Assembly (NCBI GenBank): GCA_030648265.1 | Contig: JAUSHX010000015.1 | Location: 1-37,146, forward strand | Source: a bacterium | GTDB lineage: Bacteria > Patescibacteriota > Minisyncoccia > Phycocordibacterales > UBA2100 | Length of the DNA stretch: 37,146 bases | Direction of reading: 5' to 3' | Shown: positions 29,884 to 37,146 of the stretch, piece after piece | Position numbering within the stretch: the first letter of the stretch is position 1 | Layout of the letters: each line of letters begins with the position of its first letter | Notes under the pieces: generated by a model | Told to the model about the DNA's origin: nothing | The model's database searches: none | The model's input: the letters and a program-made list of their open reading frames with translations, nothing else | Program-made: the position numbers and the translations under genes

Positions 29884-31188
29884 TCATATTCCTAAAATCT
29901 GACCCAGTTCTTGATTTGCGCGCTGGACTGCGTCCGAAAGACTGAGAGAGCCACTGGTAATACTTTCAATCATAGCGCGGAATATGCCGGATGTCTTAGC
30001 GGGGTCAGGGTCATACCACGAACGCGATATAAGCGCTTCTCGCTTGTACAGATCTCCTGTTCCGGATGCAGGCAGTGCGAGCACATCGCGTAACGCACTC
30101 GGTATGCCAAGGGCGGTAGAAAGATTTTTTCCCATTCCGGTCGCTGTGGACGCAAACTGCAACGCAACTCTAAGAGCACCCGGTTGATTCTTGGCTGTGC
30201 GCGAGATTGAAATGCCGTAGATATGCGCAGTGTCAACCACGTGCGTGCCGTTTTCTATCTGCGGCACTGCCGCAACGGCAAAATTAAGATTTGGGTTCAT
30301 GCGCGCGATAACCGGTCTCTCGCTCCCAAACCCGATATACAAAGCTATGACGCCCGCGGCAAATGCTCTTTGCGATTCCGGCAGGGATCTGTTCCATGAG
30401 TAATGGGAACTGGAAGGGTTCGCGAATTCAGTGTAAAAACGCAAAGCGCTTTCTGCCGTTTGCCCAGAGCCGGTCCCTCCCGACAAAAGGCCGGGTACCA
30501 GACGCCCGGCACTGTCTCTTGTAACTATGTCGCCGCCTGCCTGCAGAATGAGGATGCCGAGTATTTCTTTTGCATTCGTTACGTTCGCATATTCTCCGAG
30601 CGCTATCGCACTTTTCACAATCGCACCAGAGTCGTCGCGCTTCTGAAATTTCTCCCCCATGCTCTCTACTTCAGCCCACGTGGCCGGCGGTTTTGCGTAT
30701 CCGGACTGGCTTAACGTATCCTTGTTCCAGTAGAGAACGAGTGGGTCTGCAACGATCGGGATTCCAAGAGCTCCGCGTGAGTCGGCAAATACGCCGGCAG
30801 CGTCAATGAACATAGTATTAAACTGCGACGGGGAGAGTGATGCGGTCGGTATCGGGGTAATCCGCGCCGCATTGTGCAGAAGATAATCCTGGCGCAAAAT
30901 GAATAAATCGGGACCCGACCCGTCGGCGAGCGCGTTCACGAGTTCGGATTCGTATGTAACCGGATCTTTCTCCACATACTTGACCTGGTCAAAGTCCTGG
31001 TTTTGGTCGGCGGCCTGCCCGAGAACCGCATTAAGCGCCTTTGAGTCAATTTCGCCCCATATGAGAACGGGTCCGGCACTCGTCGTATTGTTGCCGGCAG
31101 TAGCGAAAGCAAAAATGAGCACGCCGGCAATGCCAAGCATGCCGAAAATGATGAGGAGGACGACCTGGAAAACGGATAGTTTGTTCAT
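29884..31188 (-). CDS. Extracellular solute-binding protein, family 1-like
   Basis: An N-terminal hydrophobic helix (residues 7-31) without a lipobox Cys, so it is membrane-anchored and not a lipoprotein. The mature part fits periplasmic-binding-protein fold family 1 (GPDLFILRQDYLL, LGIPIVADPLVLYWNKDTL, PPATWAEVESMGEKF), the carbohydrate type. No permease or ATPase gene is adjacent, so uptake by a classical ABC system is not supported here. It lies directly upstream of the pilin run, separated by 130 bp, hinting at a surface or pilus-linked binding role. The ATG touches leader element copy 5. Confidence 0.85.
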   Translation of the reverse strand: MNKLSVFQVVLLIIFGMLGIAGVLIFAFATAGNNTTSAGPVLIWGEIDSKALNAVLGQAADQNQDFDQVKYVEKDPVTYESELVNALADGSGPDLFILRQDYLLHNAARITPIPTASLSPSQFNTMFIDAAGVFADSRGALGIPIVADPLVLYWNKDTLSQSGYAKPPATWAEVESMGEKFQKRDDSGAIVKSAIALGEYANVTNAKEILGILILQAGGDIVTRDSAGRLVPGLLSGGTGSGQTAESALRFYTEFANPSSSHYSWNRSLPESQRAFAAGVIALYIGFGSERPVIARMNPNLNFAVAAVPQIENGTHVVDTAHIYGISISRTAKNQPGALRVALQFASTATGMGKNLSTALGIPSALRDVLALPASGTGDLYKREALISRSWYDPDPAKTSGIFRAMIESITSGSLSLSDAVQRANQELGQILGI

Positions 31189-31376
31189 GTTAGATTTTGT
31201 TATGAGCGGAGCGAATTAGAAAATCTTACACCCGACACCACTTTTGAACCATGAGGGAATCTCTCATATGATTTCCTTATTGCTAATGTAACGTAATTTT
31301 GCATACTTATTCTAGATTTCAAAAGTGGTGTCGGGTCGTGGAAATTATAGTCGCTTCACTCCTTTATTTCCTACGA
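31189..31376 (-). repeat. Modular leader element, copy 5 (before the solute-binding gene)
   Basis: The proximal arm (31229-31189) touches the ATG, the perfect 19-bp central stem pairs 31230-31248 with 31318-31336, and the distal arm (31337-31376) contains the methyltransferase stop codon (31364-31366). The arms match the ftsZ copy closely; the central stem is different in sequence. Confidence 0.8.
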
Positions 31377-31933
31377 AAAATAAGACCATAATGATGCGAA
31401 CCGGTGGGAAATTCGCGCACAAGTCCGAAACCGTTTGAGTTGGCAAGCGATTCAGCATTTTCTTTTGTCACTACGTCAACCTCTTGAGGGCCAATACCTC
31501 CGAACGAATCGCTCCAATCGATTATAACAAGCCGCCCGGCTATTTTCAGTATGCGGAAGGCTTCTCTAACTACCGCATCTTTCTCATTAATTTGGAACAA
31601 AAGATTAGATATGAGTACCATGTCAAGCACTCCATCCGCAATTTTTGCCGCGCCCGCATACTCCAAATCGCCCCAAATCACTTCCACATTCTTGTACCCG
31701 CGCCTGGCCGCCTCATTCTTTGTTTTTCGCAGAAGATCGCGCTGTACATCAATCGCATACACATGCCCGCTCCCGCATAGCGCTTCCGCTATGGCGAGCG
31801 TGTATGCTCCGCTGCCGGAACCGAAATCGGCGATCTTCATTCCGGGAGTTATACCAATTCCAACAACGTTGCGCGTCGGGTGCGCGAAACGGGCCTGTAC
31901 AGTTTGTGTGTTTGCGAGTTTGACCGTTTGCAT
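31364..31933 (-). CDS. Class I SAM-dependent methyltransferase
   Basis: Soluble 189-residue enzyme with the SAM motif ADFGSGSGAYTLAIAE, acidic strand end YAIDVQ, a motif-II-like VIWGDLEY and the SNLLFQINEKDAVVREAFRILK segment of UbiE/MenG-type methyltransferases. The substrate is unknown. The start at 31933 (MQTVKLANTQ) is preferred over an ATG 44 codons upstream, because TATACT (31946-31941) lies 7 nt upstream and the longer N-terminus overlaps gyrA and is not family-like. It lies between gyrA and the solute-binding gene on the same strand; its stop lies in the repeat element. Confidence 0.8.
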   Translation of the reverse strand: MQTVKLANTQTVQARFAHPTRNVVGIGITPGMKIADFGSGSGAYTLAIAEALCGSGHVYAIDVQRDLLRKTKNEAARRGYKNVEVIWGDLEYAGAAKIADGVLDMVLISNLLFQINEKDAVVREAFRILKIAGRLVIIDWSDSFGGIGPQEVDVVTKENAESLANSNGFGLVREFPTGSHHYGLIFRRK

Positions 31934-32003
31934 CCAGTACAGTATATAACGCGCAACGGACGGCCATTTGCTCACCGCACAACTACTGGGGAAACTGCTG
32001 TCC

Positions 32004-34550
32004 TCATTTTTCCGCCTCTTCGTCAACCGGAAAAACGACAAAAGATGCAACCTTGTCGTTCTCACGGAGTTTCATTACTCTGACTCCCTGCGTCGCGCGG
32101 CTTAATGTTGATATCTCATCAAGACCGGTTCGTATTGCAGTGCCTTTCTGAGAAATTGCCACGAGTTCACCGCCCGATTTGCCTCCCGGAACTACCGCCG
32201 CACCGACCAATTGTTTCGTCTTTGCCGTTATAGACATCGTCTTTATGCCGGAACCCCCGCGTCCCTGCGTTTTATATTCTGAAAGTTTTGTCTTCTTTCC
32301 GTAACCGGTGGAAGAAAGAACAAGGAGTTCGGCGCCTTTTCCGCTCCCGGGAACAATACCAGCGCCAACAAGAAAATCTCCTGCGCCGAGTTTGATTCCG
32401 CGCACGCCGCCTGCCTGTCGTCCCATTTCGCGTACCGCGGATTCTTTGAATCGTATTGACTGTCCCTTTGACGTGGTCAGCATTACGTCGTCTCCCCTGT
32501 GCGCGAATTTTGCTGAAATGAGAGCGTCACCCTTGTCCAGCTTAATAGAAATCAATCCGCTCCGGCGTACGTCGCGGAATTTATCGGCCGATACTTTCTT
32601 AACCGTTCCATTCTTGGTCGCGAGCACAAGCGAAAGCCCCTCAATCGCTTTCATCTCTTTAGGCATTGCAAGAACAGACGTAACAGTCTCACTCTGTTCA
32701 AGAGAGAGGAAATTCATGATTGATTTTCCTTTCGTCGCACGCTTGCCTTCAGGGAGGTCATACATTTTCAGCTGGTATGCTTTTCCTCTGTCAGAGAAAA
32801 AGAGGATGTCGTTGTGCGCGCTCGCTGTCAGAAATTGCGTGACGAAGTCTTCCTCCTTCGTATCCAGGTCCATGACGCCGACTCCGCCGCGCTTCTGCCG
32901 TCGGTACTCATTTGGGTTCGTGCGCTTGATGTAGCCGCCCTGCGTGAGCACCAAGACGCTGTCTTCGTCCGCCACCAGATCTTCGGCGGAAAGAATAGTC
33001 GCCGCGCGCTTCACGATTTTCGTGCGGCGCAGGTCTCCGTATTTCTCAATAACCTCGCGAATTTCTTTTGTGATGACTTCCATCAGCTTTTTCGTGCTCT
33101 TGAGGAGCAATAGCAGATGTTCAATAAGCGCCTGCACTTCTTTCAATTCATCTTCAATTTTCTTGCGCTCAAGTCCCGCGAGTTTTTGCAGGCGCATTTC
33201 CAAAATTGCATTTGCCTGCAATTCGGAGAACTTGAAGGCTTTCATCAGCGCAAGCCGCGCCGCATCCACATCCGCGCTTTTCTTGATGAGCTTGATAATC
33301 TCGTCAATGTGGTCAAGAGCTTTTGAGAGGCCGAGCAGAATGTGCTCGCGGTCCTGCGCTTTCTTGAGGTCAAATTTTGCCCGCCGCGTGACGACTTCTT
33401 TGCGATGCGCGACGAAGTACTCAATTAGCGCTTTGAGCGAAAGTGTCTGCGGTACGCCGTCCACGAGCGCGACGACGTTATAGTGGAATGTTTCTTCAAG
33501 CTGGGTGTGCTTGTACAAATAGTTGAGTACGGTCTGCGGATGGGCGTTCCCCTTAAGCTCAATAACGACCCGGATATCCTTGGTAGATTCGTCGCGAATG
33601 TCGCGGATGCCCTCAATTTTTTTCTCGTGAACAAGGTCGGCAATTTTAGTCAGAAGGTCGGACTTGTTAACACGGAAGGGAATTGAAGTGACGACAATCT
33701 GGTAGTCGCCCTTTTTACCTTCCGCTATTTCTGCGTTTCCCCGCACCACGACTCCGCCGCGCCCTGTTGCATACGCGTGCGCGATGTCCTTTTCATTAAA
33801 TGCGATGCATCCAGTAGGAAAATCAGGGCCTTGGACGAATTTCATAAGGTCGTCGGTCGTTGCATCTGGGTCTTCTATCAAATGTATCGCCGCTTCGCAG
33901 ACTTCGCGGATGTTGTGCGGAGGAATGTTGGTCGCCATGCCGACCGCTATGCCCAAAGTGCCGTTCACGAGCAGGTTGGGAAATGCCGCCGGCAAGACCG
34001 AGGGCTCTTTTTTGGTGTTGTCGTAGTTCGGGAGAAAATCCACCGTGTCTCTGTCTATGTCATTCATCATCAGGGACGCTAGTCTGGACATCTTTGCCTC
34101 TGTGTATCTGTATGCGGCCGCGCTGTCGCCGTCAATACTGCCAAAATTTCCCTGACCGATGATGAGCGGATAGCGCATCGTAAAATCCTGTGCCATTTTC
34201 ACCATTGAGTCGTACACGGCTACATCGCCGTGCGGGTGATATTTTCCTATGACGTCTCCGACAACTGTTGCCGACTTGCGCGTTTTTGCATTCGCGGAAA
34301 GTCCTGCCTCCTGCATAGCGAATAAAATCCTCCGGTGCACCGGTTTCAGCCCATCGCGTACATCGGGAAGCGCGCGGGCGGTGATGACGGACATCGCGTA
34401 ATCAAGATACGACTCCCGCATTTCCGTCGTGATGCTTCGTGAAATGATGCCTACTCCGGCTCGGACAGGGACATCTTTCGGCTCTTTACCTTTTCCGCCG
34501 GAGGCGGATCCTCCTCCGGAGGACTTTTTTCCCTCATTCTTACCAGCCAT
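32004..34550 (-). CDS. gyrA: DNA gyrase subunit A
   Basis: Breakage-reunion subunit of DNA gyrase. [20 protein letters not shown] (60-79), the HPHGD motif and the catalytic Tyr149 in AAAYRYTE are present. The C-terminal six-blade domain starts after the variant GyrA box QKRGGVG, which favours gyrase over ParC. At 848 residues it is typical. A roughly 33-residue Gly/Ser/Lys-rich N-terminal tail ([15 protein letters not shown]) is extra. In the quinolone region the position of E. coli Ser83 is Val110 and Asp87 is Asp114. TAGAAT lies 9 nt before the ATG. gyrB is not in the window. Confidence 0.95.
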   Translation of the reverse strand: MAGKNEGKKSSGGGSASGGKGKEPKDVPVRAGVGIISRSITTEMRESYLDYAMSVITARALPDVRDGLKPVHRRILFAMQEAGLSANAKTRKSATVVGDVIGKYHPHGDVAVYDSMVKMAQDFTMRYPLIIGQGNFGSIDGDSAAAYRYTEAKMSRLASLMMNDIDRDTVDFLPNYDNTKKEPSVLPAAFPNLLVNGTLGIAVGMATNIPPHNIREVCEAAIHLIEDPDATTDDLMKFVQGPDFPTGCIAFNEKDIAHAYATGRGGVVVRGNAEIAEGKKGDYQIVVTSIPFRVNKSDLLTKIADLVHEKKIEGIRDIRDESTKDIRVVIELKGNAHPQTVLNYLYKHTQLEETFHYNVVALVDGVPQTLSLKALIEYFVAHRKEVVTRRAKFDLKKAQDREHILLGLSKALDHIDEIIKLIKKSADVDAARLALMKAFKFSELQANAILEMRLQKLAGLERKKIEDELKEVQALIEHLLLLLKSTKKLMEVITKEIREVIEKYGDLRRTKIVKRAATILSAEDLVADEDSVLVLTQGGYIKRTNPNEYRRQKRGGVGVMDLDTKEEDFVTQFLTASAHNDILFFSDRGKAYQLKMYDLPEGKRATKGKSIMNFLSLEQSETVTSVLAMPKEMKAIEGLSLVLATKNGTVKKVSADKFRDVRRSGLISIKLDKGDALISAKFAHRGDDVMLTTSKGQSIRFKESAVREMGRQAGGVRGIKLGAGDFLVGAGIVPGSGKGAELLVLSSTGYGKKTKLSEYKTQGRGGSGIKTMSITAKTKQLVGAAVVPGGKSGGELVAISQKGTAIRTGLDEISTLSRATQGVRVMKLRENDKVASFVVFPVDEEAEK

Positions 34551-34588
34551 ATTTCGGCAATTCTACCACAACTAACGCCCCATTTCCA

Positions 34589-34623
34589 CCAATATTAGTG
34601 GTTTCGTAAACCACTAATATTGG
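34589..34623. repeat. Palindrome on a stop codon, upstream of gyrA
   Basis: Exact 16-bp arms (34589-34604, 34608-34623) around CGT. The stop codon of the 105-residue gene (34614-34616) lies inside the right arm. No T-run on the minus side. Confidence 0.7.
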
Positions 34624-34931
34624 CTGGCGGACTCGTCCTGAGCACCCTGTGATTGCGCGGCGGTGCTGTTCTGAATTGCTTGCAGATTGTCTTTTATATC
34701 CGAGAAACTATTTACTATCTGATTTTGAGCTTCTGTGAGAGGCGCCGTATTGAGCCCCGTGGTTCCTATCGGTTCAATCTGTATTCCGTTTGCCTGGATG
34801 TTTCTGAAAAACAGAATTATCCAGCCGATGAATAAAATGGCAACCACCGCGATCGCTATACCGCGCGCAACGGCGCGGCGCTCATGCCGCGGACGGCTTT
34901 TCAGGTTATCAACTGTTTTTTGGAGAACCAT
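34614..34931 (-). CDS. Single-pass membrane protein, 105 residues
   Basis: A basic cytoplasmic N-terminus (KSRPRHERRAVARG), one membrane helix (about 24-42), and an external Gln/Ser/Asn-rich part of coiled character (AQNQIVNSFSDIKDNLQAI). No domain is recognised. It is upstream of gyrA on the same strand, after the MBL-like gene; the gap upstream holds a GTTTACAG repeat island. No Shine-Dalgarno. Confidence 0.6.
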   Translation of the reverse strand: MVLQKTVDNLKSRPRHERRAVARGIAIAVVAILFIGWIILFFRNIQANGIQIEPIGTTGLNTAPLTEAQNQIVNSFSDIKDNLQAIQNSTAAQSQGAQDESASQY

Positions 34932-34935
34932 ATAA

Positions 34936-35020
34936 AAAGTTTACGGTTTACAGTTAACAGTTTACAGAGAAAAGCGTTGCGTTTCTGGTGACTGCTGTCA
35001 ACTGTGAACCGTTTACTGTC
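34936..35020. repeat. GTTTACAG-type repeat island, second copy
   Basis: GTTTACGGTTTACAGTTAACAG (units) at 34938-34963 face CTGTCAACTGTGAACCGTTT units at 34995-35020, as at 4194-4347. The stop codon of the MBL-like gene (35019-35021) lies in the last unit. Confidence 0.6.
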
Positions 35021-35639
35021 AACTGCTCAATACTACCACCTCATTTTCCTTTCCGATGACGTCACGCGGTTTCACCGTCAATTTCTCAACAGGAGCGATT
35101 TTCTCTTCGCCCGATTCTTTCAAGAATTGCTTGAGAGTTTTATCATCGTATAAGATCGGAATGATTATCTTTGCCTCAAGCTTGACGGAAAGTTTTTGAG
35201 CTTCTGCAGGCGAGAGCACCCCGTTCCCTCCGACCGGAATTATCAGAATATCCGGCGAGTCCATTTCCAAGACATCCGCCGGAAGTTCAGTGCTACCCAA
35301 TGCACCCAGGTACAAAACCGACAAACCGTCAAAGTGCAGAGAGTACACCGTGTTTATCTTTTCGCTTCCGCCATATTTTGATGTAGTGGGGAATCCCGCA
35401 ACAGTGATTTCTTTAACCTCGTATTCTCCGGGGCCCATGACCGCGAACGGTATCTTTTCTCCGCGGCCCGCTTCCTCAATGCCGTTCATATCCGGATGAT
35501 TGAGCGGGACAAACGCCACATCCGCGCCGAAATTTGTCGGCTTGAAGTTTTTAGATTGTTTGGATACAGGCCCAAGAACGAGAGTCGTATCCCCCGCGCT
35601 TATACGTACGCATGCTCCCTCGTGGTGGGTCAGGATCAT
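35019..35639 (-). CDS. Metallo-beta-lactamase-fold protein, metal site degenerate
   Basis: A 206-residue UlaG/COG2220-like MBL-fold protein, recognised by GPGEYEVKEITVAGF, VLYLGALG, DILIIPVGGNGVLSPAEAQKL and IIIPILYDD. Metal ligands are missing: the SHxHxDH motif reads PLNHPDM, LGDLG reads LGALG, and the PMHY His is Leu. It probably does not bind two zinc ions in the usual way and may have become a binding or structural protein. It begins a minus-strand run with the 105-residue membrane protein and gyrA; a TAGCG repeat island lies upstream. Confidence 0.75.
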   Translation of the reverse strand: MILTHHEGACVRISAGDTTLVLGPVSKQSKNFKPTNFGADVAFVPLNHPDMNGIEEAGRGEKIPFAVMGPGEYEVKEITVAGFPTTSKYGGSEKINTVYSLHFDGLSVLYLGALGSTELPADVLEMDSPDILIIPVGGNGVLSPAEAQKLSVKLEAKIIIPILYDDKTLKQFLKESGEEKIAPVEKLTVKPRDVIGKENEVVVLSS

Positions 35640-35670
35640 AGCGTGTAGCGTTTAGCGACTAGCGTATAGG
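35640..35670. repeat. TAGCG quasi-tandem repeat
   Basis: Units TAGCGTGTAGCGTTTAGCG and ACTAGCGTATAGG directly upstream of the MBL-like gene start. Confidence 0.55.
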
Positions 35671-35805
35671 AAATCATAAACGGGATTATAGCAGATTTTG
35701 GAAATACCCAAGGTCTCTCGGGAATTGAGAGGTGACTCCTCACCAGAAGGGGAGGTGTCTCCTCGGGAATTTTGGGTGAGTCCTTAGGCATTCCACCGCT
35801 GGTTC

Positions 35806-35846
35806 AAAAAGGAAATCCACCGCCCCAGGGGAGCCCAGGGCGGTGG
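35806..35846 (-). terminator. Intrinsic terminator, minus strand
   Basis: CCACCGCCC and GGGCGGTGG pair around an AGGGGAGC-type loop, and the minus strand continues ATTTCCTTTTTG. It would end a short minus-strand transcript from about 35930. Confidence 0.65.
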
Positions 35847-35851
35847 CCAAG

Positions 35852-35926
35852 CTACAGCCGTTCCTTCTTCTTAGCCGTTTTCTTCGTTACGCGCGAATGA
35901 TTTTTTGCGCATAGGAGAGCCTCCAT
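35852..35926 (-). CDS. Possible 24-residue basic peptide
   Basis: The frame starts MEALLCAKNHSRVTKK and is Lys/Arg-rich at the C-terminus. An overlapping alternative in another frame (ATG 35912, 13 residues, MRKKSFARNEENG) has a better GGAGG ribosome site 7 nt upstream. Only one, or neither, may be real; the terminator just downstream supports some short transcript here. The rest of 35640-36153 holds the TAGCG and TAGGC repeat islands, a palindrome and the SET promoter. Confidence 0.3.
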   Translation of the reverse strand: MEALLCAKNHSRVTKKTAKKKERL

Positions 35927-36022
35927 CGGTTATGAAAATGAGTGTGGCTCATTGACCAAAGGATCAGCCAAAGACCACACCACAATCAAAGTAGCAGGTG
36001 GGGGAATTTGTAAAGGCCAGAA

Positions 36023-36051
36023 AATAGGCAATAGGCAAAAGGCATTAGGCA
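36023..36051. repeat. TAGGCA quasi-tandem repeat
   Basis: Units AATAGGCAATAGGC and AAAAGGCATTAGGC upstream of the SET-domain gene. Confidence 0.6.
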
Positions 36052-36054
36052 AGA

Positions 36055-36081
36055 ATGCAGTGAGGCGACGCCTCACTGCAT
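36055..36081. repeat. Palindrome sharing its 21-bp core with 12914-12948
   Basis: The core 36058-36078 (half-site CAGTGAGGCG around A) is identical to 12921-12941, with outer arms ATG/CAT in place of ACAAATC/GATTTGT. Confidence 0.75.
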
Positions 36082-36094
36082 GAGCTACTTATTG

Positions 36095-36123
36095 TTTACT
36101 ACTAACTACTGACCGCATATAAT
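36095..36123 (+). promoter_or_regulatory. Promoter of the SET-domain gene
   Basis: TTTACT (36095-36100), a 17-nt spacer and a perfect TATAAT (36118-36123). The start point near 36130 leaves a short leader before GTG 36139 or ATG 36154. Confidence 0.65.
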
Positions 36124-36153
36124 ATCGCTTCCTCAAAAGTGAGGCGGACACCT

Positions 36154-36621
36154 ATGAGAACAAGCATATTACAAGCACGGTTTGCAGTACGGAAAGCACG
36201 GCCGGGTCTCGGCCACGGGCTTTTTGCGACCACCACGCTTCGCAAGGGGGATTTTATTCTTGAGTACAAGGGCAGGCGCATACCAACTCTGCAGGCGGAC
36301 GCATCAAAATCGCGATACCTTTTTGAGATAGACATGGAATGGACTATTGAAGGCAGTTTGAGAACCAATATCGCCAGATATATCAATCACTCATGCAAGC
36401 CGAATTGCGAAGCAGATTTGCGCGACCTGCCTGCGCCGCGCTCGGCGCGGCGGGCAGGTGGGCACATCTTGATTTACGCGTCCCGCGACATCGCGAAAGG
36501 CGAGGAGTTCAGCATTGATTACGGAGAAGAGTATTTTGATGAGTTCATCAAGCCTGCTGGATGCAAATGCGCGCACTGCTCAAGCAGTACATTTCCCCGT
36601 TTTCTAAACCTGGCGCGCTGA
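36154..36621 (+). CDS. SET-domain protein methyltransferase
   Basis: Lysine methyltransferase of the SET family, unusual in bacteria. It has GLGHGLFATTTLRKGDFILEYKG (start), the AdoMet/active motif RYINHSCKPNC, GEEFSIDYGEEY and a post-SET-like CKCAHC zinc motif. At 155 residues it is close to a bare SET domain. An extra DLPAPRSARRAGG (about 91-103) is encoded by a strong hairpin (36425-36459) inserted in frame between SET strands. The ATG at 36154 is used; GTG 36139 is possible. The substrate is unknown. The last 18 nt overlap the convergent P-type ATPase gene. Confidence 0.85.
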   Translation: MRTSILQARFAVRKARPGLGHGLFATTTLRKGDFILEYKGRRIPTLQADASKSRYLFEIDMEWTIEGSLRTNIARYINHSCKPNCEADLRDLPAPRSARRAGGHILIYASRDIAKGEEFSIDYGEEYFDEFIKPAGCKCAHCSSSTFPRFLNLAR

Positions 36622-37146
36622 AGCGCGCAGGGAATTCAGAATCACCGCGACGTCAATTATTTCCTGTGTGAGCGCTCCCCATATCGGTGGAATAAATCCG
36701 AATGCGGCGAATATCATGCCGATTGAAGAGAGCGCGACTCCTCCCCAAATGCTTTGGCCGGCAATTCGGACAGAGCGCGAGGCCGTATCAAAAAGGTCTT
36801 CTATGAGCATCACGTCGCGCCCGAGTATCACGACATTCGCCGCCTCAATAGAGGCGCTGTTTTCTGTGCCGGAAAAGACGATACCGACATTGGCATGCAC
36901 AAAGGCAGGCGCGTCGTTCAGGCCGTCGCCGACCATGACAACGATATCGCCTTTCTCTTTTGCCTTTTCTATTTCCCGGTACTTTGATTCCGGCGTGCAT
37001 TCCGCAAGTATTGGAATTCCAAACGTGCCGAAAAGGCGTTTTGCGTTTTCTTTCTTGTCGCCGGTAAGCATTTTCATCCTGATGCCGCGCGCAGAAAGCG
37101 CGCGAAATAGTTCGGAGACATTTTCTTTCACCTCGTCTTCAAAGTG
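36604..37146 (-). CDS. P1B-type heavy-metal ATPase, C-terminal part
   Basis: Partial: the frame is open through the window edge and the gene continues to the right. MLTGDKKENA, the hinge VGDGLNDAPA and later two membrane helices (SIWGGVALSSIGMIFAAFGF, WGALTQEIIDVAVILNSL) identify the end of a P-type cation ATPase. The metal-binding CPx motif and phosphorylation DKTGT lie outside the window. Metal specificity cannot be stated. The missing C-terminal extensions fit the P1B group. Confidence 0.88.
   Translation of the reverse strand, partial: HFEDEVKENVSELFRALSARGIRMKMLTGDKKENAKRLFGTFGIPILAECTPESKYREIEKAKEKGDIVVMVGDGLNDAPAFVHANVGIVFSGTENSASIEAANVVILGRDVMLIEDLFDTASRSVRIAGQSIWGGVALSSIGMIFAAFGFIPPIWGALTQEIIDVAVILNSLRASARQV

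Noticed and set aside
31934-32065. Methyltransferase start at 32065
   Set aside because: It overlaps the end of gyrA and adds 44 residues unlike the family; a -10 box lies just before the start at 31933.

Overview
The window looks like chromosomal DNA of a small-genome bacterium of the Candidate Phyla Radiation, most likely a Parcubacteria-type lineage. This is inferred from gene content and style. There are short core proteins (a 134-residue YbeY, an IF-2 that starts at its G domain, a four-domain S1), FtsZ/FtsA without a larger division cluster, and a run of small TrbC/VirB2-like pilins beside an orphan solute-binding protein. Few genes have Shine-Dalgarno sites. TGA is used as a stop, so the code is the standard one. 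No prophage, insertion sequence or CRISPR array is visible.

Layout. 1-960: two perfect palindromes and two small promoter/ORF/terminator cassettes. 984-3133 (+): pyrF, pyrE and a cupredoxin. 3244-10367 (-): read in the minus direction, lepB, a HisRS-like gene, rpsU, ybeY, ftsA, ftsZ and trxB, interrupted by a plus-strand 60-residue gene. 10507-11097 (+): pth. 11188-12767 (-): rpsA and a small membrane protein. 12833-15868 (+): an (AG)20 tract, a possible arginine leader peptide, then argG and argH. 15997-16893 (+): a methyltransferase-like gene. 16943-19792 (-): infB, rbfA, tRNA-Cys, a 65-residue ORF, an HNH nuclease and tRNA-Leu. 19871-27353 (+): a cysteine desulfurase, an inactive HtrA-like protein, clpB, a LAGLIDADG nuclease, tRNA-Tyr, a 97-residue ORF, a YdjM-like membrane protein and a GGDEF protein. 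27385-35639 (-): five pilin-like proteins, the solute-binding protein, a methyltransferase, gyrA, a small membrane protein and a metallo-beta-lactamase-like protein. 36154-37146: a SET-domain gene (+) and the end of a P1B-type ATPase (-, partial).

The most unusual features lie between genes. (1) Five genes (pyrE, ftsZ, the HisRS-like gene, argG, the solute-binding protein) are preceded by copies of one modular element. Each has a conserved 41-45 nt arm ending at or within 2 nt of the start codon and a central stem whose sequence differs but stays self-complementary; four have a recognisable distal arm, which in three contains the previous gene's stop codon. (2) At least a dozen first-in-unit genes have a -10 box only 6-9 nt before ATG/GTG, implying leaderless mRNAs. 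Shine-Dalgarno sites occur mainly in short stand-alone cassettes. (3) The HNH and LAGLIDADG nuclease genes each run into the intact tRNA downstream (Leu-UAA and Tyr-GUA, both with long variable arms). The LAGLIDADG stop codon overlaps the tRNA-Tyr anticodon. Two small ORFs start 2-4 nt after tRNA 3' ends. (4) An Arg-rich 20-codon ORF with its own promoter and two tandem terminators lies upstream of argGH and resembles an attenuator. Several encoded proteins also appear to have lost family catalytic residues (HisRS-like, HtrA-like, metallo-beta-lactamase-like, cupredoxin).
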